Shown here in pieces: positions 1 through 6,722 of a stretch of 23,658 nucleotides of DNA. The notes under the pieces were generated by a model. It saw nothing but the letters and a program-made list of their open reading frames with translations. It made no database searches and was not told the origin of the DNA. This stretch comes from a virus: positions 1-23,658 of the IMG/VR virus record IMGVR_UViG_3300047377_000032; one strand, given 5' to 3'. Made by a program: the position numbers and the translations under genes. Every line of letters begins with the position of its first letter. Position 1 is the first letter of the stretch.

Positions 1-1
1 C

Positions 2-1474
2 CCAGTTGTTCAACCCACCCCGTCTAACGGGACGGTAAATGACATCATGCAAATGGCGGTAGGTAATCTTGATCCCGACATGCAATATGATGGAAATGGA
101 GATGGGCGTATAACAAGCAGAGACGCTTTAATCTTTCAACAATCTGGACTTGCGGAAGTACCCCCTCCGGTTGCACAAGTAGAACCTGTTGCGCCACCGG
201 TTGTGAAACCAGAAGCGGTTGTTCCACCACCTGTAACACCTACGGTTGATCCGTCTTTGTACAGTGATCCTGAATTAGGTAGAGGTGTTGAACCCGGTTT
301 TGGCGGTACACGTGGTGTATCGCCCATGAGTCCCAGAGAACAAATGGGTTCTAACTATGTTGAACCTAGGGATGGGCCCGGTCAGGTTCCGCCCGGTCAA
401 ACGGTCGATATAAGCGAGCCTACAGGCATTGAAACAATGGCCGAGACGGTTGGACAAGGTGATTATCTTGGAAATACCGCAGATACCACAAATGCTATAC
501 AGTTGCCTGACGGCAGCACTTTTGATCTTGGCAGTTTAGATTTAAGTGGCATAGGCCAAGACCTTGGCGGTTTTGAATTAGGCAACGTTAACCTCGGCGG
601 CGTAGACCCCTCTTTATATAGCGATCCAGATTTAGGGGGAGGTACTCGTGGAGAACCTTTACCGGATACAAGGGGCGGGGAACCGGCGTTTGATCCATTT
701 GCGGGCGTTACTAGCGGGCTTGGTCCCGGTGGTTATGGCCCAGAAGGTGGTGGCTTCTCACCGGAAACCGAACCGGCATTTAATCCCCCACAAGGCGCTG
801 TAGATGAAGTGGGCGGCGCTAACTTTACCCCAGAGTTTGCGGCTGACCCCGGTTTAGATTTCAGCAATCTTGATCTGTCCGGATTAAACCTTAACCTTGG
901 AGATGGGTTTGATGCCAACGGGTTTGAACCAGACTTTACCTTCGGTGGACCACAAGGCGGTCCCGGAATGGGCAACGGTCCCGGTAACAACATGGGTAAT
1001 CAAGGAAACCAAGGTGGTGACCCTTATAACCCTACCGTAAATGATACGGACAACCCCTATCCCTTCATTCCAGATGGGGTCAATATTGATGGCATGACGC
1101 CAGAAACGTTAGCAGGTCTTAACAATTTCTACGAAATGTACCCTAATGGTTTCGATTATAGTGGTATAGATTTAACCGGTATTGGTGGCAGCTTCCCCGG
1201 TGGCTTTATGGGCGGTTCCACCGGAGGCACTGGAACAGACGATGGTAGCTATACCGTTGATCCAGTAGACCCTGTTGGCGACTTAGGTGTAGGTGATGAT
1301 ACCGGTGACGCTAGTGACCCTATTGATGTTACTACTCCGTATGTTGTACCGGATGTTCGTTCAGCTAGTTCGTTTGGTTTGACAGGCGCAACGCAGACAA
1401 TGCCCGTATCAGCTAATCCATTTAGACGACCCGAATCACAACAAGGACTGGGTTCGTTAGCCGGGGGTGGTTAA
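2..1474 (+). CDS. Gly/Pro-rich phage virion-type protein with an EF-hand/dockerin-like loop, 5' end cut by window
   Basis: The frame is open from base 2, upstream of the first ATG at 47, so this is the C-terminal part of a longer gene. A textbook 12-residue calcium loop lies at bases 89-124 (DGNGDGRITSRD), with Asp, Asn and Asp at positions 1, 3 and 5, Gly at 6, Ile at 8 and Asp at 12. This is the pattern of EF-hands and dockerin repeats. The rest is low-complexity Gly, Pro, Asp and Asn, with recurring patterns: 'VDPSLYSDP' twice and 'FD(L/Y)S(G/S)(I/L)DL(S/T)G(I/L)' variants three times. No membrane segment is seen. The holin gene starts two bases after its stop. I do not recognise a named family. 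An internal or accessory virion protein is inferred from its composition and context. Confidence 0.6.
   Translation, partial: PVVQPTPSNGTVNDIMQMAVGNLDPDMQYDGNGDGRITSRDALIFQQSGLAEVPPPVAQVEPVAPPVVKPEAVVPPPVTPTVDPSLYSDPELGRGVEPGFGGTRGVSPMSPREQMGSNYVEPRDGPGQVPPGQTVDISEPTGIETMAETVGQGDYLGNTADTTNAIQLPDGSTFDLGSLDLSGIGQDLGGFELGNVNLGGVDPSLYSDPDLGGGTRGEPLPDTRGGEPAFDPFAGVTSGLGPGGYGPEGGGFSPETEPAFNPPQGAVDEVGGANFTPEFAADPGLDFSNLDLSGLNLNLGDGFDANGFEPDFTFGGPQGGPGMGNGPGNNMGNQGNQGGDPYNPTVNDTDNPYPFIPDGVNIDGMTPETLAGLNNFYEMYPNGFDYSGIDLTGIGGSFPGGFMGGSTGGTGTDDGSYTVDPVDPVGDLGVGDDTGDASDPIDVTTPYVVPDVRSASSFGLTGATQTMPVSANPFRRPESQQGLGSLAGGG
89..124 (+). other. EF-hand / dockerin-type calcium-binding loop
   Basis: These twelve codons encode DGNGDGRITSRD. 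All canonical liganding positions (1, 3, 5, 12) are acidic or Asn, with Gly at 6 and Ile at 8. The residues around it (hydrophobic before, ALIFQQ after) fit the flanking helices. Only one copy lies inside the window. Dockerins normally carry two, and the partner could lie upstream of base 1. Confidence 0.7.
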
Positions 1475-1476
1475 AA

Positions 1477-1848
1477 ATGTTACAACAATTAATAGGGCCT
1501 GTTACAGGCCTACTCGATAAATTCATTGAGGATAAAGATCAGAAAGCAAAGCTGGCCCATGAGATTGGGACCATGGCAGAAAAACATGGGCAAGAGATTG
1601 CCCTTGCGCAGATTGCGCTAAATACCGCCGACGCTAAAGGGAACTTTTTCCAATCATCTTGGAGACCCTTATGCGGACATGTTTGTGTTCTTGGTTTAGC
1701 CGTAAATTTTTTAATCTCGCCAATCGCCGCAGGTTTTGGCATAACAGTCCCACAAGCAGACATGTCGGTAATGATGCCGGTGTTGATGGGAATGTTGGGT
1801 CTAGGCGGACTCAGGTCATTCGAAAAGACGAAAGGCGTAGCAAAATGA
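1477..1848 (+). CDS. Holin, GTA-type (3TM-like) family
   Basis: A 123-residue membrane protein that probably forms the lysis pore in the inner membrane and releases or activates the endolysin encoded next. The N-terminal 50 residues are charged and helical. They are followed by the family signature of an Ala/Asp-rich stretch, Phe and 'SSWRPLCGHVCVLGLAVNF' at about 60-78, then a hydrophobic segment to about 89 and a second at about 96-112. A basic tail (KTKGVAK) ends the protein. The 'WRP' followed by Cys/Gly and transmembrane helices is typical of gene-transfer-agent-type holins. The stop overlaps the endolysin start (ATGA), so the two lysis genes are translationally coupled. The start at 1477 is chosen because it follows the previous stop by two bases. 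Confidence 0.82.
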   Translation: MLQQLIGPVTGLLDKFIEDKDQKAKLAHEIGTMAEKHGQEIALAQIALNTADAKGNFFQSSWRPLCGHVCVLGLAVNFLISPIAAGFGITVPQADMSVMMPVLMGMLGLGGLRSFEKTKGVAK

Positions 1849-2315
1849 GTTTTAAGTTATCACAACGCAGTCTAGGTAAACTGGACGGTGTTCACCCTAA
1901 ATTACAAGAAGTGGTTAAGTTGGCTATTGGCTACACAAACGTAGACTTTGGTGTAACTTACGGGGTACGTGACCCAGAGGAGCAAGCTCGACTTGTAGCT
2001 TCTGGTCGATCACAAACAATGAAATCAAAACACTTGGTCCAAGAGGACGGGTTTTGTCACGCAGTAGACGTGGTTGCCTATGATGGATCAGACGTGGTTT
2101 GGGAAATAAATGTTTACGATGACATTTGTGATGCTTTTAGAAAAGCAGCAATAGAGGTGGGTATCTCAATAAAGTGGGGTGCCGCGTGGTCCGAAGGTGA
2201 CATTCGTAGTTATGAAGGCACGGCAGAAGAAGCCATGAACGCCTATATTGACTTGCGTAGAAGCCAAGGACGTAGGCCTTTTATAGACGGGCCTCACTTC
2301 GAGATAATCGCATAA
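1845..2315 (+). CDS. Endolysin: M15-type D-Ala-/L-Ala-D-Glu peptidase
   Basis: A 156-residue zinc peptidase predicted to cut peptide cross-links or stems of host peptidoglycan at lysis. The M15/VanY-like zinc ligands are visible as His63 (SKHL), Asp75 (HAVD) and His151 (GPHFE). Asp148, three residues before the last His, fits the catalytic base. Compared with the compact 'SxHxxGxAxD' of T5-type enzymes, there are about five extra residues between His63 and Asp75. A longer insert (about 118-145, with 'GTAEEAMNAYIDLRRSQGRRP') precedes the final His. The start is ATG 1845, which overlaps the holin stop. A longer open frame reaching back to 1659 runs inside the holin gene and is not used. No signal peptide is seen, so export should depend on the holin. 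Confidence 0.87.
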   Translation: MSFKLSQRSLGKLDGVHPKLQEVVKLAIGYTNVDFGVTYGVRDPEEQARLVASGRSQTMKSKHLVQEDGFCHAVDVVAYDGSDVVWEINVYDDICDAFRKAAIEVGISIKWGAAWSEGDIRSYEGTAEEAMNAYIDLRRSQGRRPFIDGPHFEIIA

Positions 2316-2330
2316 AGTAACAGTTTGTCC

Positions 2331-2385
2331 TAGCACATCCTATACATACTGTGCTACGATAATATCAGACATTGTTTGATATTAT
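2331..2385 (+). promoter_or_regulatory. Two tandem hairpins in the leader of the head module
   Basis: The first hairpin pairs TAGCACA (2331-2337) with TGTGCTA (2350-2356) around a 12-base loop. The second pairs ATAATATCAGAC (2359-2370) with GTTTGATATTAT (2374-2385) around the loop ATT, twelve pairs with one G-T wobble. Its 3' arm ends two bases before the Shine-Dalgarno-like GAGGGG (2388-2393) of the next gene. No T-tract follows, so it does not look like an intrinsic terminator. It could be an RNA processing site, a translational control element or a DNA operator. I see no convincing -35/-10 pair here. Confidence 0.6.
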
Positions 2386-2396
2386 GCGAGGGGTAA

Positions 2397-2594
2397 ATGG
2401 AAGACATTTATTTGGCCGAGGCGGTTTTTAGAATCTTGAGAGAAAGACGCCAAGGTATAGTAGACTTAATGATATATGGTAATGTTAAGTCTATGGAGCA
2501 ATATCGTGAGCTTATGGGCAATCTGGAATGTCTAAATCACGTGGAACAGGAACTCAAGAGCCTGCTAGATAAACAGGAGCGATCTAATGACTAA
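2397..2594 (+). CDS. Small helical protein of unknown function
   Basis: A 65-residue, largely helical, acidic/basic-mixed protein (LAEAVFRILRERRQGIVDLMIYG..., then a heptad-like C-terminal helix ending in SLLDKQERSND). It has no membrane segment and no catalytic motif that I can recognise. GAGGGG stands just three bases before its ATG, a rather tight ribosome-site spacing, and a strong hairpin abuts that site. Its 3' end overlaps the co-chaperonin gene by eight bases, so the two are probably translationally coupled. Small proteins of this kind commonly precede head genes in environmental podoviruses. A role in capsid assembly or regulation is only inference. Confidence 0.65.
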   Translation: MEDIYLAEAVFRILRERRQGIVDLMIYGNVKSMEQYRELMGNLECLNHVEQELKSLLDKQERSND

Positions 2595-3102
2595 ATCTAA
2601 AATAGATTTGTCTGCCGCACCCAATGCTGCTTTTCAAATAGAAAGCGAATCGGGTCCGTCAGAACCAATCAAACCAGCGCCAGAAAAGAAGGGCACGACC
2701 CCTAATTTAGCTGACGCATATACTGAAAAGCCTCGTCTCAATCCTGAGATGATTGGTAAAACACTTCTGGATAGAATGCCGAGCCCTACCGGGTGGCGCA
2801 TCTTAATTCTTCCGTATCAAGGCAAAGGCAAAACCGCAGGCGGTATTTTCTTGCCAACTGATACTGTAGAGAAAAACCAAGTATCAACGCAAGTTGGTTA
2901 CGTCTTAAAAGTAGGTCCTTTGGCTTACAAAGATAAAGACAAGTTTCCTACGGGTGCGTGGTGCGAAGAAAAGCAATGGGTAATGTTTGCCCGTTACGCT
3001 GGTTCTAGGTTTCAAATAGACGGTGGGGAGGTTCGTATTCTTAACGATGACGAAATCTTATCTACCATTCTTGATCCTGAAGATATTCACCAATTAACGT
3101 AA
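2587..3102 (+). CDS. Phage co-chaperonin, GroES/Cpn10-like
   Basis: A 171-residue protein whose residues about 68-165 follow the GroES fold in order. It starts with a first strand (GWRILILPYQ). Next is a mobile loop, GKGKTAGGIFLPTD, at about 79-92, matching the E. coli 'TKSAGGIVL' loop whose hydrophobic tripeptide binds GroEL. Then come 'VGYVLKVGP' (like GroES 'GEVLAVG'), a core strand (VMFARYAG) and a C-terminal strand/helix, 'EVRILNDDEILSTIL', paralleling GroES 'EVLIMSESDILAIV'. The first ~60 residues are a Pro/Ala/Lys-rich extension absent from bacterial GroES (about 97 residues). It lies directly before scaffold and capsid genes, suggesting it caps host GroEL to fold capsid protein, like T4 gp31. 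That role is inferred; family membership is strong. Confidence 0.85.
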   Translation: MTKSKIDLSAAPNAAFQIESESGPSEPIKPAPEKKGTTPNLADAYTEKPRLNPEMIGKTLLDRMPSPTGWRILILPYQGKGKTAGGIFLPTDTVEKNQVSTQVGYVLKVGPLAYKDKDKFPTGAWCEEKQWVMFARYAGSRFQIDGGEVRILNDDEILSTILDPEDIHQLT

Positions 3103-3108
3103 GGAGAG
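3102..3108 (+). promoter_or_regulatory. Strong ribosome-binding site of the scaffold gene
   Basis: AGGAGAG stands six bases before ATG 3115 and overlaps the co-chaperonin stop codon. It fixes the scaffold start and fits high translation of an assembly protein. Confidence 0.7.
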
Positions 3109-3114
3109 ATAATT

Positions 3115-3981
3115 ATGGCTGATGCCGAAAAAGAACAAGTCGAACTAGACTTGGGGGATTCACAAGAAACTGAAGTAGAAGTTTCTGAAGACCTTTCAAA
3201 CGATAACGGGCGCTCGTCGAGTGATGACGATCAGTTCCAAAAAGCTGAAACCTCTACACAAAAGAGGATTGATAGGCTTACTAAAAAGATGCGAGAAGCC
3301 GAGAGACGTGAGCAAGAAGCTATACGTTACGCTCAAGGTGTACAGAACGAATCGCAACAAATTAAACAACGGATGCAAACTTTGGACACTAATTACGTGT
3401 CTGAATATTCCAATCGTGTGTCTACGCAAATGCAGCAAGCCGAATCGGCTTTAGCGAGAGCGATAGAGATTGGTGATAGTCAAGCAACCGTAGAAGCACA
3501 ACGAGCTTTGACTGGTTTGGCCATTCAAGCTGATCGTGCAGCGCAAGCAAAAGCACAATCTGCGAGGGCTCAACAACAAGCTCAAGCCGCAGCACAGCAG
3601 CAGGTTCGTCAACCTATGCCTGCTCAACAGCCTAAAAGACCTGACCCTAAAGCAGAGCAATGGGCCTTAAAAAATAGCTGGTTCGGCTCTGACGAAGCAA
3701 TGACTTATGCTGCCTTTGGTATCCACAAAAAACTGGTGGAAGAAGAAGGATTTGACCCCCAGAGCGATGACTACTATACTGAGTTAGACAACCGTATTAG
3801 TTCTAAGTTTAATACGGGTGCTACGGCTTCTAACAGACGACCCGCTCAGACGGTTGTAGGAGCCTCAAGAAATTCATCTGGGCGCAGTGGGAAAAAGGTT
3901 AGACTCACCCCTAGCCAAGTCGCGATAGCGAAGAAACTGGGTGTGCCGCTTGAAGAATATGCGAAATACGTGAAGGAGTAA
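3115..3981 (+). CDS. Capsid assembly scaffolding protein
   Basis: A 288-residue protein with scaffold architecture. The N-terminus is very acidic (1-40), followed by charged, Gln-rich coiled-coil helix at about 45-165 (TQKRIDRLTKKMREAERREQ onward). Next comes an Ala/Gln/Pro linker (about 155-178) and a conserved-looking block at about 182-230 (NSWFGSDEAMTYAAFGIHKK). The basic C-terminal helical end (KKVRLTPSQVAIAKKLGVPL, about 260-279) is where scaffolds such as P22's touch the coat protein. It sits between the co-chaperonin and the capsid genes, as expected. Scaffolds line the inside of the procapsid and leave or are degraded at DNA packaging. I see no protease domain. Identification rests on architecture and position. 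Confidence 0.8.
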   Translation: MADAEKEQVELDLGDSQETEVEVSEDLSNDNGRSSSDDDQFQKAETSTQKRIDRLTKKMREAERREQEAIRYAQGVQNESQQIKQRMQTLDTNYVSEYSNRVSTQMQQAESALARAIEIGDSQATVEAQRALTGLAIQADRAAQAKAQSARAQQQAQAAAQQQVRQPMPAQQPKRPDPKAEQWALKNSWFGSDEAMTYAAFGIHKKLVEEEGFDPQSDDYYTELDNRISSKFNTGATASNRRPAQTVVGASRNSSGRSGKKVRLTPSQVAIAKKLGVPLEEYAKYVKE

Positions 3982-3986
3982 AAGAG

Positions 3987-4472
3987 ATGACTGACCAAAA
4001 TAATGAAATGGGTACTACCATCAAACGTACTGCTCGCGCAAACGAAACTCGGGAGAAGAAGGCGCTTCGTAAGCCTTGGGCTCCACCGTCAATGTTAGAT
4101 GCACCACCTGCCCCTGATGGCTTTAAGCATCGTTGGATTCGCGCCGAAACGCGAGGATTTGATGATACAAAGAACATCAGTGCGAAAATGCGTGAAGGTT
4201 GGGAATTGGTCCGTAAGGACGAGTACCCTGACTTTGAATCGCCCGTTGTCGAATCAGGTAAATATCAAGGTGTCTTTGGAGTAGGCGGACTGCTTCTTGC
4301 CAGAATACCGTTAGAAACTGTAGCCGAGAGGACTGATTACTTTAATAAACGTAGTCAGGACCAAATGGAAGCGGTAGATCACGATATGATGCGCGAGAAT
4401 GCACACTCAACTATGAAGATCAGCAATGCTGATCGTCAATCTCGTGTAACCTTCGGTGGTCCAAAAAGATAA
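3987..4472 (+). CDS. Conserved head-region protein of unknown function
   Basis: A 161-residue protein starting five bases after the scaffold stop. The N-terminus is basic and Pro-rich (TARANETREKKALRKPWAPP), followed by a compact middle (DGFKHRWIRAETRGFDDTKN, then 'MREGWELVRKDEYPDF') and a short hydrophobic strand 'GVFGVGGLLLARIPLE'. The C-terminal half is charged and helical. There are no Cys residues and no membrane segment. Its place between scaffold and capsid genes suggests a minor head or assembly protein, and related proteins appear at this position in marine podovirus genomes as I remember them. No biochemical role can be given from sequence. Confidence 0.7.
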   Translation: MTDQNNEMGTTIKRTARANETREKKALRKPWAPPSMLDAPPAPDGFKHRWIRAETRGFDDTKNISAKMREGWELVRKDEYPDFESPVVESGKYQGVFGVGGLLLARIPLETVAERTDYFNKRSQDQMEAVDHDMMRENAHSTMKISNADRQSRVTFGGPKR

Positions 4473-4501
4473 TGGACTGCCCTTATTAGGAGAAACTAAA
4501 A

Positions 4502-5152
4502 ATGGCAAATCAAAATACTGCCTATGGTCTTCGTCCTATCGGGCTTACTGGCTCTGCGGCTAATTCTACTGGGGTAACTCAGTACGAAATCGCATCCAAT
4601 AACACTAACGCTATTTTTCAATATGCTATCTGCGTCCCTCTGGCCGCAGGAACTATTGACCAAGCAGGTGCTACCAATGGTGGTACTACGCAAGCGTTAG
4701 GTGTCCTGATGGGGGTGGAGTACGTCGATTCGGTTTCAAAGAAACCGGTTTTTATTAACTACTGGCCCGGATCGGGTGCAGTAAGCGTTGACACAAATCA
4801 TCCTGTGAAAGCGTTTGTTGCAGACAATCCAAACCAACTGTTCCAAGTAGCGTCTGACGCTTCTTTGACAGACAAAGCAACTGCTCAAGCCGCCGTCTTC
4901 GCGAATGCGTCTTTGGGTACTTCTGCAAGAACGGGATCTACCGACAACGGTAATTCCACATCCGCCTTGGGTGTTTCAACAATCAATACTACTGCGACGC
5001 TTCCACTTCGTATAGTTGGTATTATGGATGACGCAGGTAACAGTGATTACACTGCTGCCGGTATTCCTTTAATTGTGAGACTAAACGCTCATTTCAATTC
5101 ACCAAGTAGCCGTTTTGATTCGCAGACTACTGCGTCTACAACGGGCATTTAA
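4502..5152 (+). CDS. Probable capsid decoration / minor head protein
   Basis: A 216-residue, Ala/Thr/Asn-rich, beta-strand-like protein (MANQNTAYGLRPIGLTGSAA... 'YEIASNNTNAIFQYAICVPL'). Such proteins, with an N-terminal 'N(T/A)xxGxRP' and a '(N/G)xIFQ' block, commonly accompany capsid genes in environmental tailed phages. Decoration or head-stabilising function is assumed from that. TTAGGAGAAAC precedes ATG 4502, and the stop is followed by the capsid gene's ribosome site. There is no Cys-rich, enzymatic or membrane feature. It could instead be a second coat subunit, but the next gene is the clear HK97-type major capsid protein. Confidence 0.6.
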   Translation: MANQNTAYGLRPIGLTGSAANSTGVTQYEIASNNTNAIFQYAICVPLAAGTIDQAGATNGGTTQALGVLMGVEYVDSVSKKPVFINYWPGSGAVSVDTNHPVKAFVADNPNQLFQVASDASLTDKATAQAAVFANASLGTSARTGSTDNGNSTSALGVSTINTTATLPLRIVGIMDDAGNSDYTAAGIPLIVRLNAHFNSPSSRFDSQTTASTTGI

Positions 5153-5159
5153 GGAGGGC
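5151..5159 (+). promoter_or_regulatory. Near-consensus ribosome-binding site of the capsid gene
   Basis: AAGGAGGGC is the closest match to the anti-16S consensus noticed in the window and stands six bases before ATG 5166. This fits the major capsid protein being the most translated product. It overlaps the stop codon of the upstream gene. Confidence 0.75.
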
Positions 5160-5165
5160 TAAACA

Positions 5166-6074
5166 ATGGCTATTTCTAGAGCCCAACTAGCGAAAGAGCT
5201 AGAACCCGGTCTAAATGCACTATTTGGATTGGAATATAACCGTTACGAGAACGAGCATGGCGAAATCTTTGAGGAAGAGTCTTCGGACAGAGCCTTTGAA
5301 GAGGAAGTAATGCTTGGTGGTTTCTCAACTGCACCAGTTAAAGGTGAAGGCACTGCCATCAACTTTGACGATGCACAAGAGACATATACCGCTCGTTACA
5401 CTCACGAAACCATCGCTTTAGCGTTCTCAATCACTGAGGAAGCTATTGAAGATAACTTGTATGACCGACTAGCGTCGCGTTACACCAAGGCATTGGCTCG
5501 TTCAATGGCTCAAACCAAGCAGATCAAAGCTGCCGCTATCCTGAACAATGCGTTCACGGCGGGTGCTTCTGCAATTGGTGATGGTGCAGCACTATGTTCT
5601 ACGGCTCACCCAAGTTTATCTGGTAACCAGAGCAACCTTCTCGCCACAGCGGCTGACCTCAACGAAACTTCGCTTGAGCAAATGCTGATTGAGATTGCTG
5701 GTATGACCGATGAGCGTGGTTTGAAAATCGCGGTACGTGGTATGAAGCTTGTAATTCCAAAAGAGCTTCAGTTCATCGCAGAAAGAGTTCTGAACTCTAA
5801 CTTGCGTTCGGGCACTGCTGACAACGACAACAATGCAATGAAGAACATGGGTATGATTCCTGACGGAGCCGTGGTTAACCACTTCCTGACTGACTCAGAC
5901 GCATACTTCATCAAAACTGACGCGCCTAACGGCTTCAAGTTCTTCAACCGTTCGCCTATTAAAACGGCAATGGAAGGTGACTTCGATACCGGTAATATGC
6001 GTTTTAAAGCGCGTGAGCGTTACAGTTTTGGCGTATCTGATTGGCGTTCTGTTTTCGGTACACCCGGAGCGTAA
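5166..6074 (+). CDS. Major capsid protein, HK97 fold (Mu gpT-like)
   Basis: A 302-residue coat protein that builds the icosahedral shell. It has the features of the HK97-fold branch resembling Mu gpT. The N-terminal helix is 'ISRAQLAKELEPGLNALFGL'. An E-loop-like acidic region follows ('ENEHGEIFEEESSDRAFEEE'), then 'YTARYTHETIALAFSITEEA' and a long spine-helix region at about 95-125. The 'GDGAALCSTAHP' motif lies at about 139-150 and a P-domain strand in 'RGMKLVIPKELQFIAERVL'. The end, 'RYSFGVSDWRSVFGTPGA', is typical. No N-terminal protease-processed delta domain is evident; a separate scaffold is encoded upstream. An intrinsic terminator lies about 55 bases after the stop. Confidence is high from sequence pattern plus context. 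Confidence 0.87.
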   Translation: MAISRAQLAKELEPGLNALFGLEYNRYENEHGEIFEEESSDRAFEEEVMLGGFSTAPVKGEGTAINFDDAQETYTARYTHETIALAFSITEEAIEDNLYDRLASRYTKALARSMAQTKQIKAAAILNNAFTAGASAIGDGAALCSTAHPSLSGNQSNLLATAADLNETSLEQMLIEIAGMTDERGLKIAVRGMKLVIPKELQFIAERVLNSNLRSGTADNDNNAMKNMGMIPDGAVVNHFLTDSDAYFIKTDAPNGFKFFNRSPIKTAMEGDFDTGNMRFKARERYSFGVSDWRSVFGTPGA

Positions 6075-6128
6075 ACTGTGCTATAAAGGAGTTGTCGATT
6101 TCATATTGACTTCTCCCTGTAGACTCGG

Positions 6129-6160
6129 AAGGGGTAACGCAAGTTGCCCCTTTCTTTTTG
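6129..6160 (+). terminator. Intrinsic terminator after the capsid gene
   Basis: AAGGGGTAAC (6129-6138) pairs with GTTGCCCCTT (6143-6152), ten pairs with one wobble. The loop GCAA is a stable GNRA tetraloop. A T-rich run, TCTTTTTG, follows. It closes the head transcription unit and should at least reduce read-through into the small-protein cassette. Confidence 0.88.
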
Positions 6161-6177
6161 TGTAGTCTTATTGTATC

Positions 6178-6219
6178 CTGACAGTATCCCTGACAGCCGC
6201 ATGGTGCGTCTGACATAAC
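6178..6219 (+). promoter_or_regulatory. Possible promoter / CTGACA repeats upstream of the second structural unit
   Basis: CTGACA occurs three times, at 6178, 6190 and 6210, the first two within TATCCTGACAG / TATCCCTGACAG direct repeats. CTGACA at 6190-6195 and CATAAC at 6214-6219, 18 bases apart, resemble a weak sigma-70 promoter. The start site would then fall almost on the ribosome site AGGAGA of the gene at 6238. Location right after a terminator supports a promoter in this gap. The exact element is uncertain. Confidence 0.3.
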
Positions 6220-6237
6220 CCACGACAGGAGATACAT

Positions 6238-6711
6238 ATGGGTACTACAACTTTTTCCGGACCAATTAAAGCCGGAACCATCAAAGAAACCACGGGTACG
6301 TCCCTTGGTTCAAACATTAAAAACACTGGTCAAGTCGTAATGGCGCAATCGTTTACTACCGGCTCTTTAGCAGGTGGTGCTTCTGCGGCTAACGTTACTA
6401 ACGTCGTTATTCCAGCAAATTCACAAATCATTGATTGCGTAATTGATTGTCCTACAGCAATGGGCAACGCTACTGCGGTATTGAGTGTTGGTGATACTGT
6501 GGGCGGTAACGCTACGTTTGTTAACGCTTTTTCAATCACTGTAGCCTCTGGTGCTGGACGTAAATATCCAACTACCGAAGCTGGTGGTGCATTGGCTTGG
6601 GCAGATATTGGAACCGCGGACAAGAGAATCACTTGGACAACTGCTGGTGCAACAAACGCTGGCGAAATTCGAGTAACGGTTCTGTATCAGCAAAACGCTA
6701 ACCTCGTTTAA
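6238..6711 (+). CDS. Small beta-rich virion-associated protein, probably head decoration
   Basis: A 157-residue Gly/Ala/Thr-rich protein beginning 'MGTTTFSGPIKAGTIKETTG', with alternating strand patterns throughout (NVVIPANSQIIDCVIDCPTA; GEIRVTVLYQQNANL). It is the first gene after the capsid terminator and has a good ribosome site (AGGAGATACAT). Proteins with this 'TTFSGP(I/V)(K/R)AG' opening are frequent next to coat genes of environmental podoviruses. A surface decoration or fibre-like role is inferred, not shown. There are two Cys residues in 'DCVIDC' and no membrane segment. Confidence 0.6.
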   Translation: MGTTTFSGPIKAGTIKETTGTSLGSNIKNTGQVVMAQSFTTGSLAGGASAANVTNVVIPANSQIIDCVIDCPTAMGNATAVLSVGDTVGGNATFVNAFSITVASGAGRKYPTTEAGGALAWADIGTADKRITWTTAGATNAGEIRVTVLYQQNANLV

Positions 6712-6722
6712 AGGGGGTTTGC

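Noticed and set aside
1659-1844. An upstream extension of the endolysin frame
   Set aside because: It overlaps the holin gene out of frame. The ATGA start at 1845 gives a normal M15 protein length.
2331-2385. An intrinsic terminator after the endolysin gene
   Set aside because: Hairpins are present but no T-run follows either of them, and the second is AT-rich and placed on the next gene's ribosome site.
5977-6165. A 62-codon frame running across the capsid end and terminator
   Set aside because: It reads through the terminator hairpin and has no ribosome site. Its sequence is the capsid gene out of frame.
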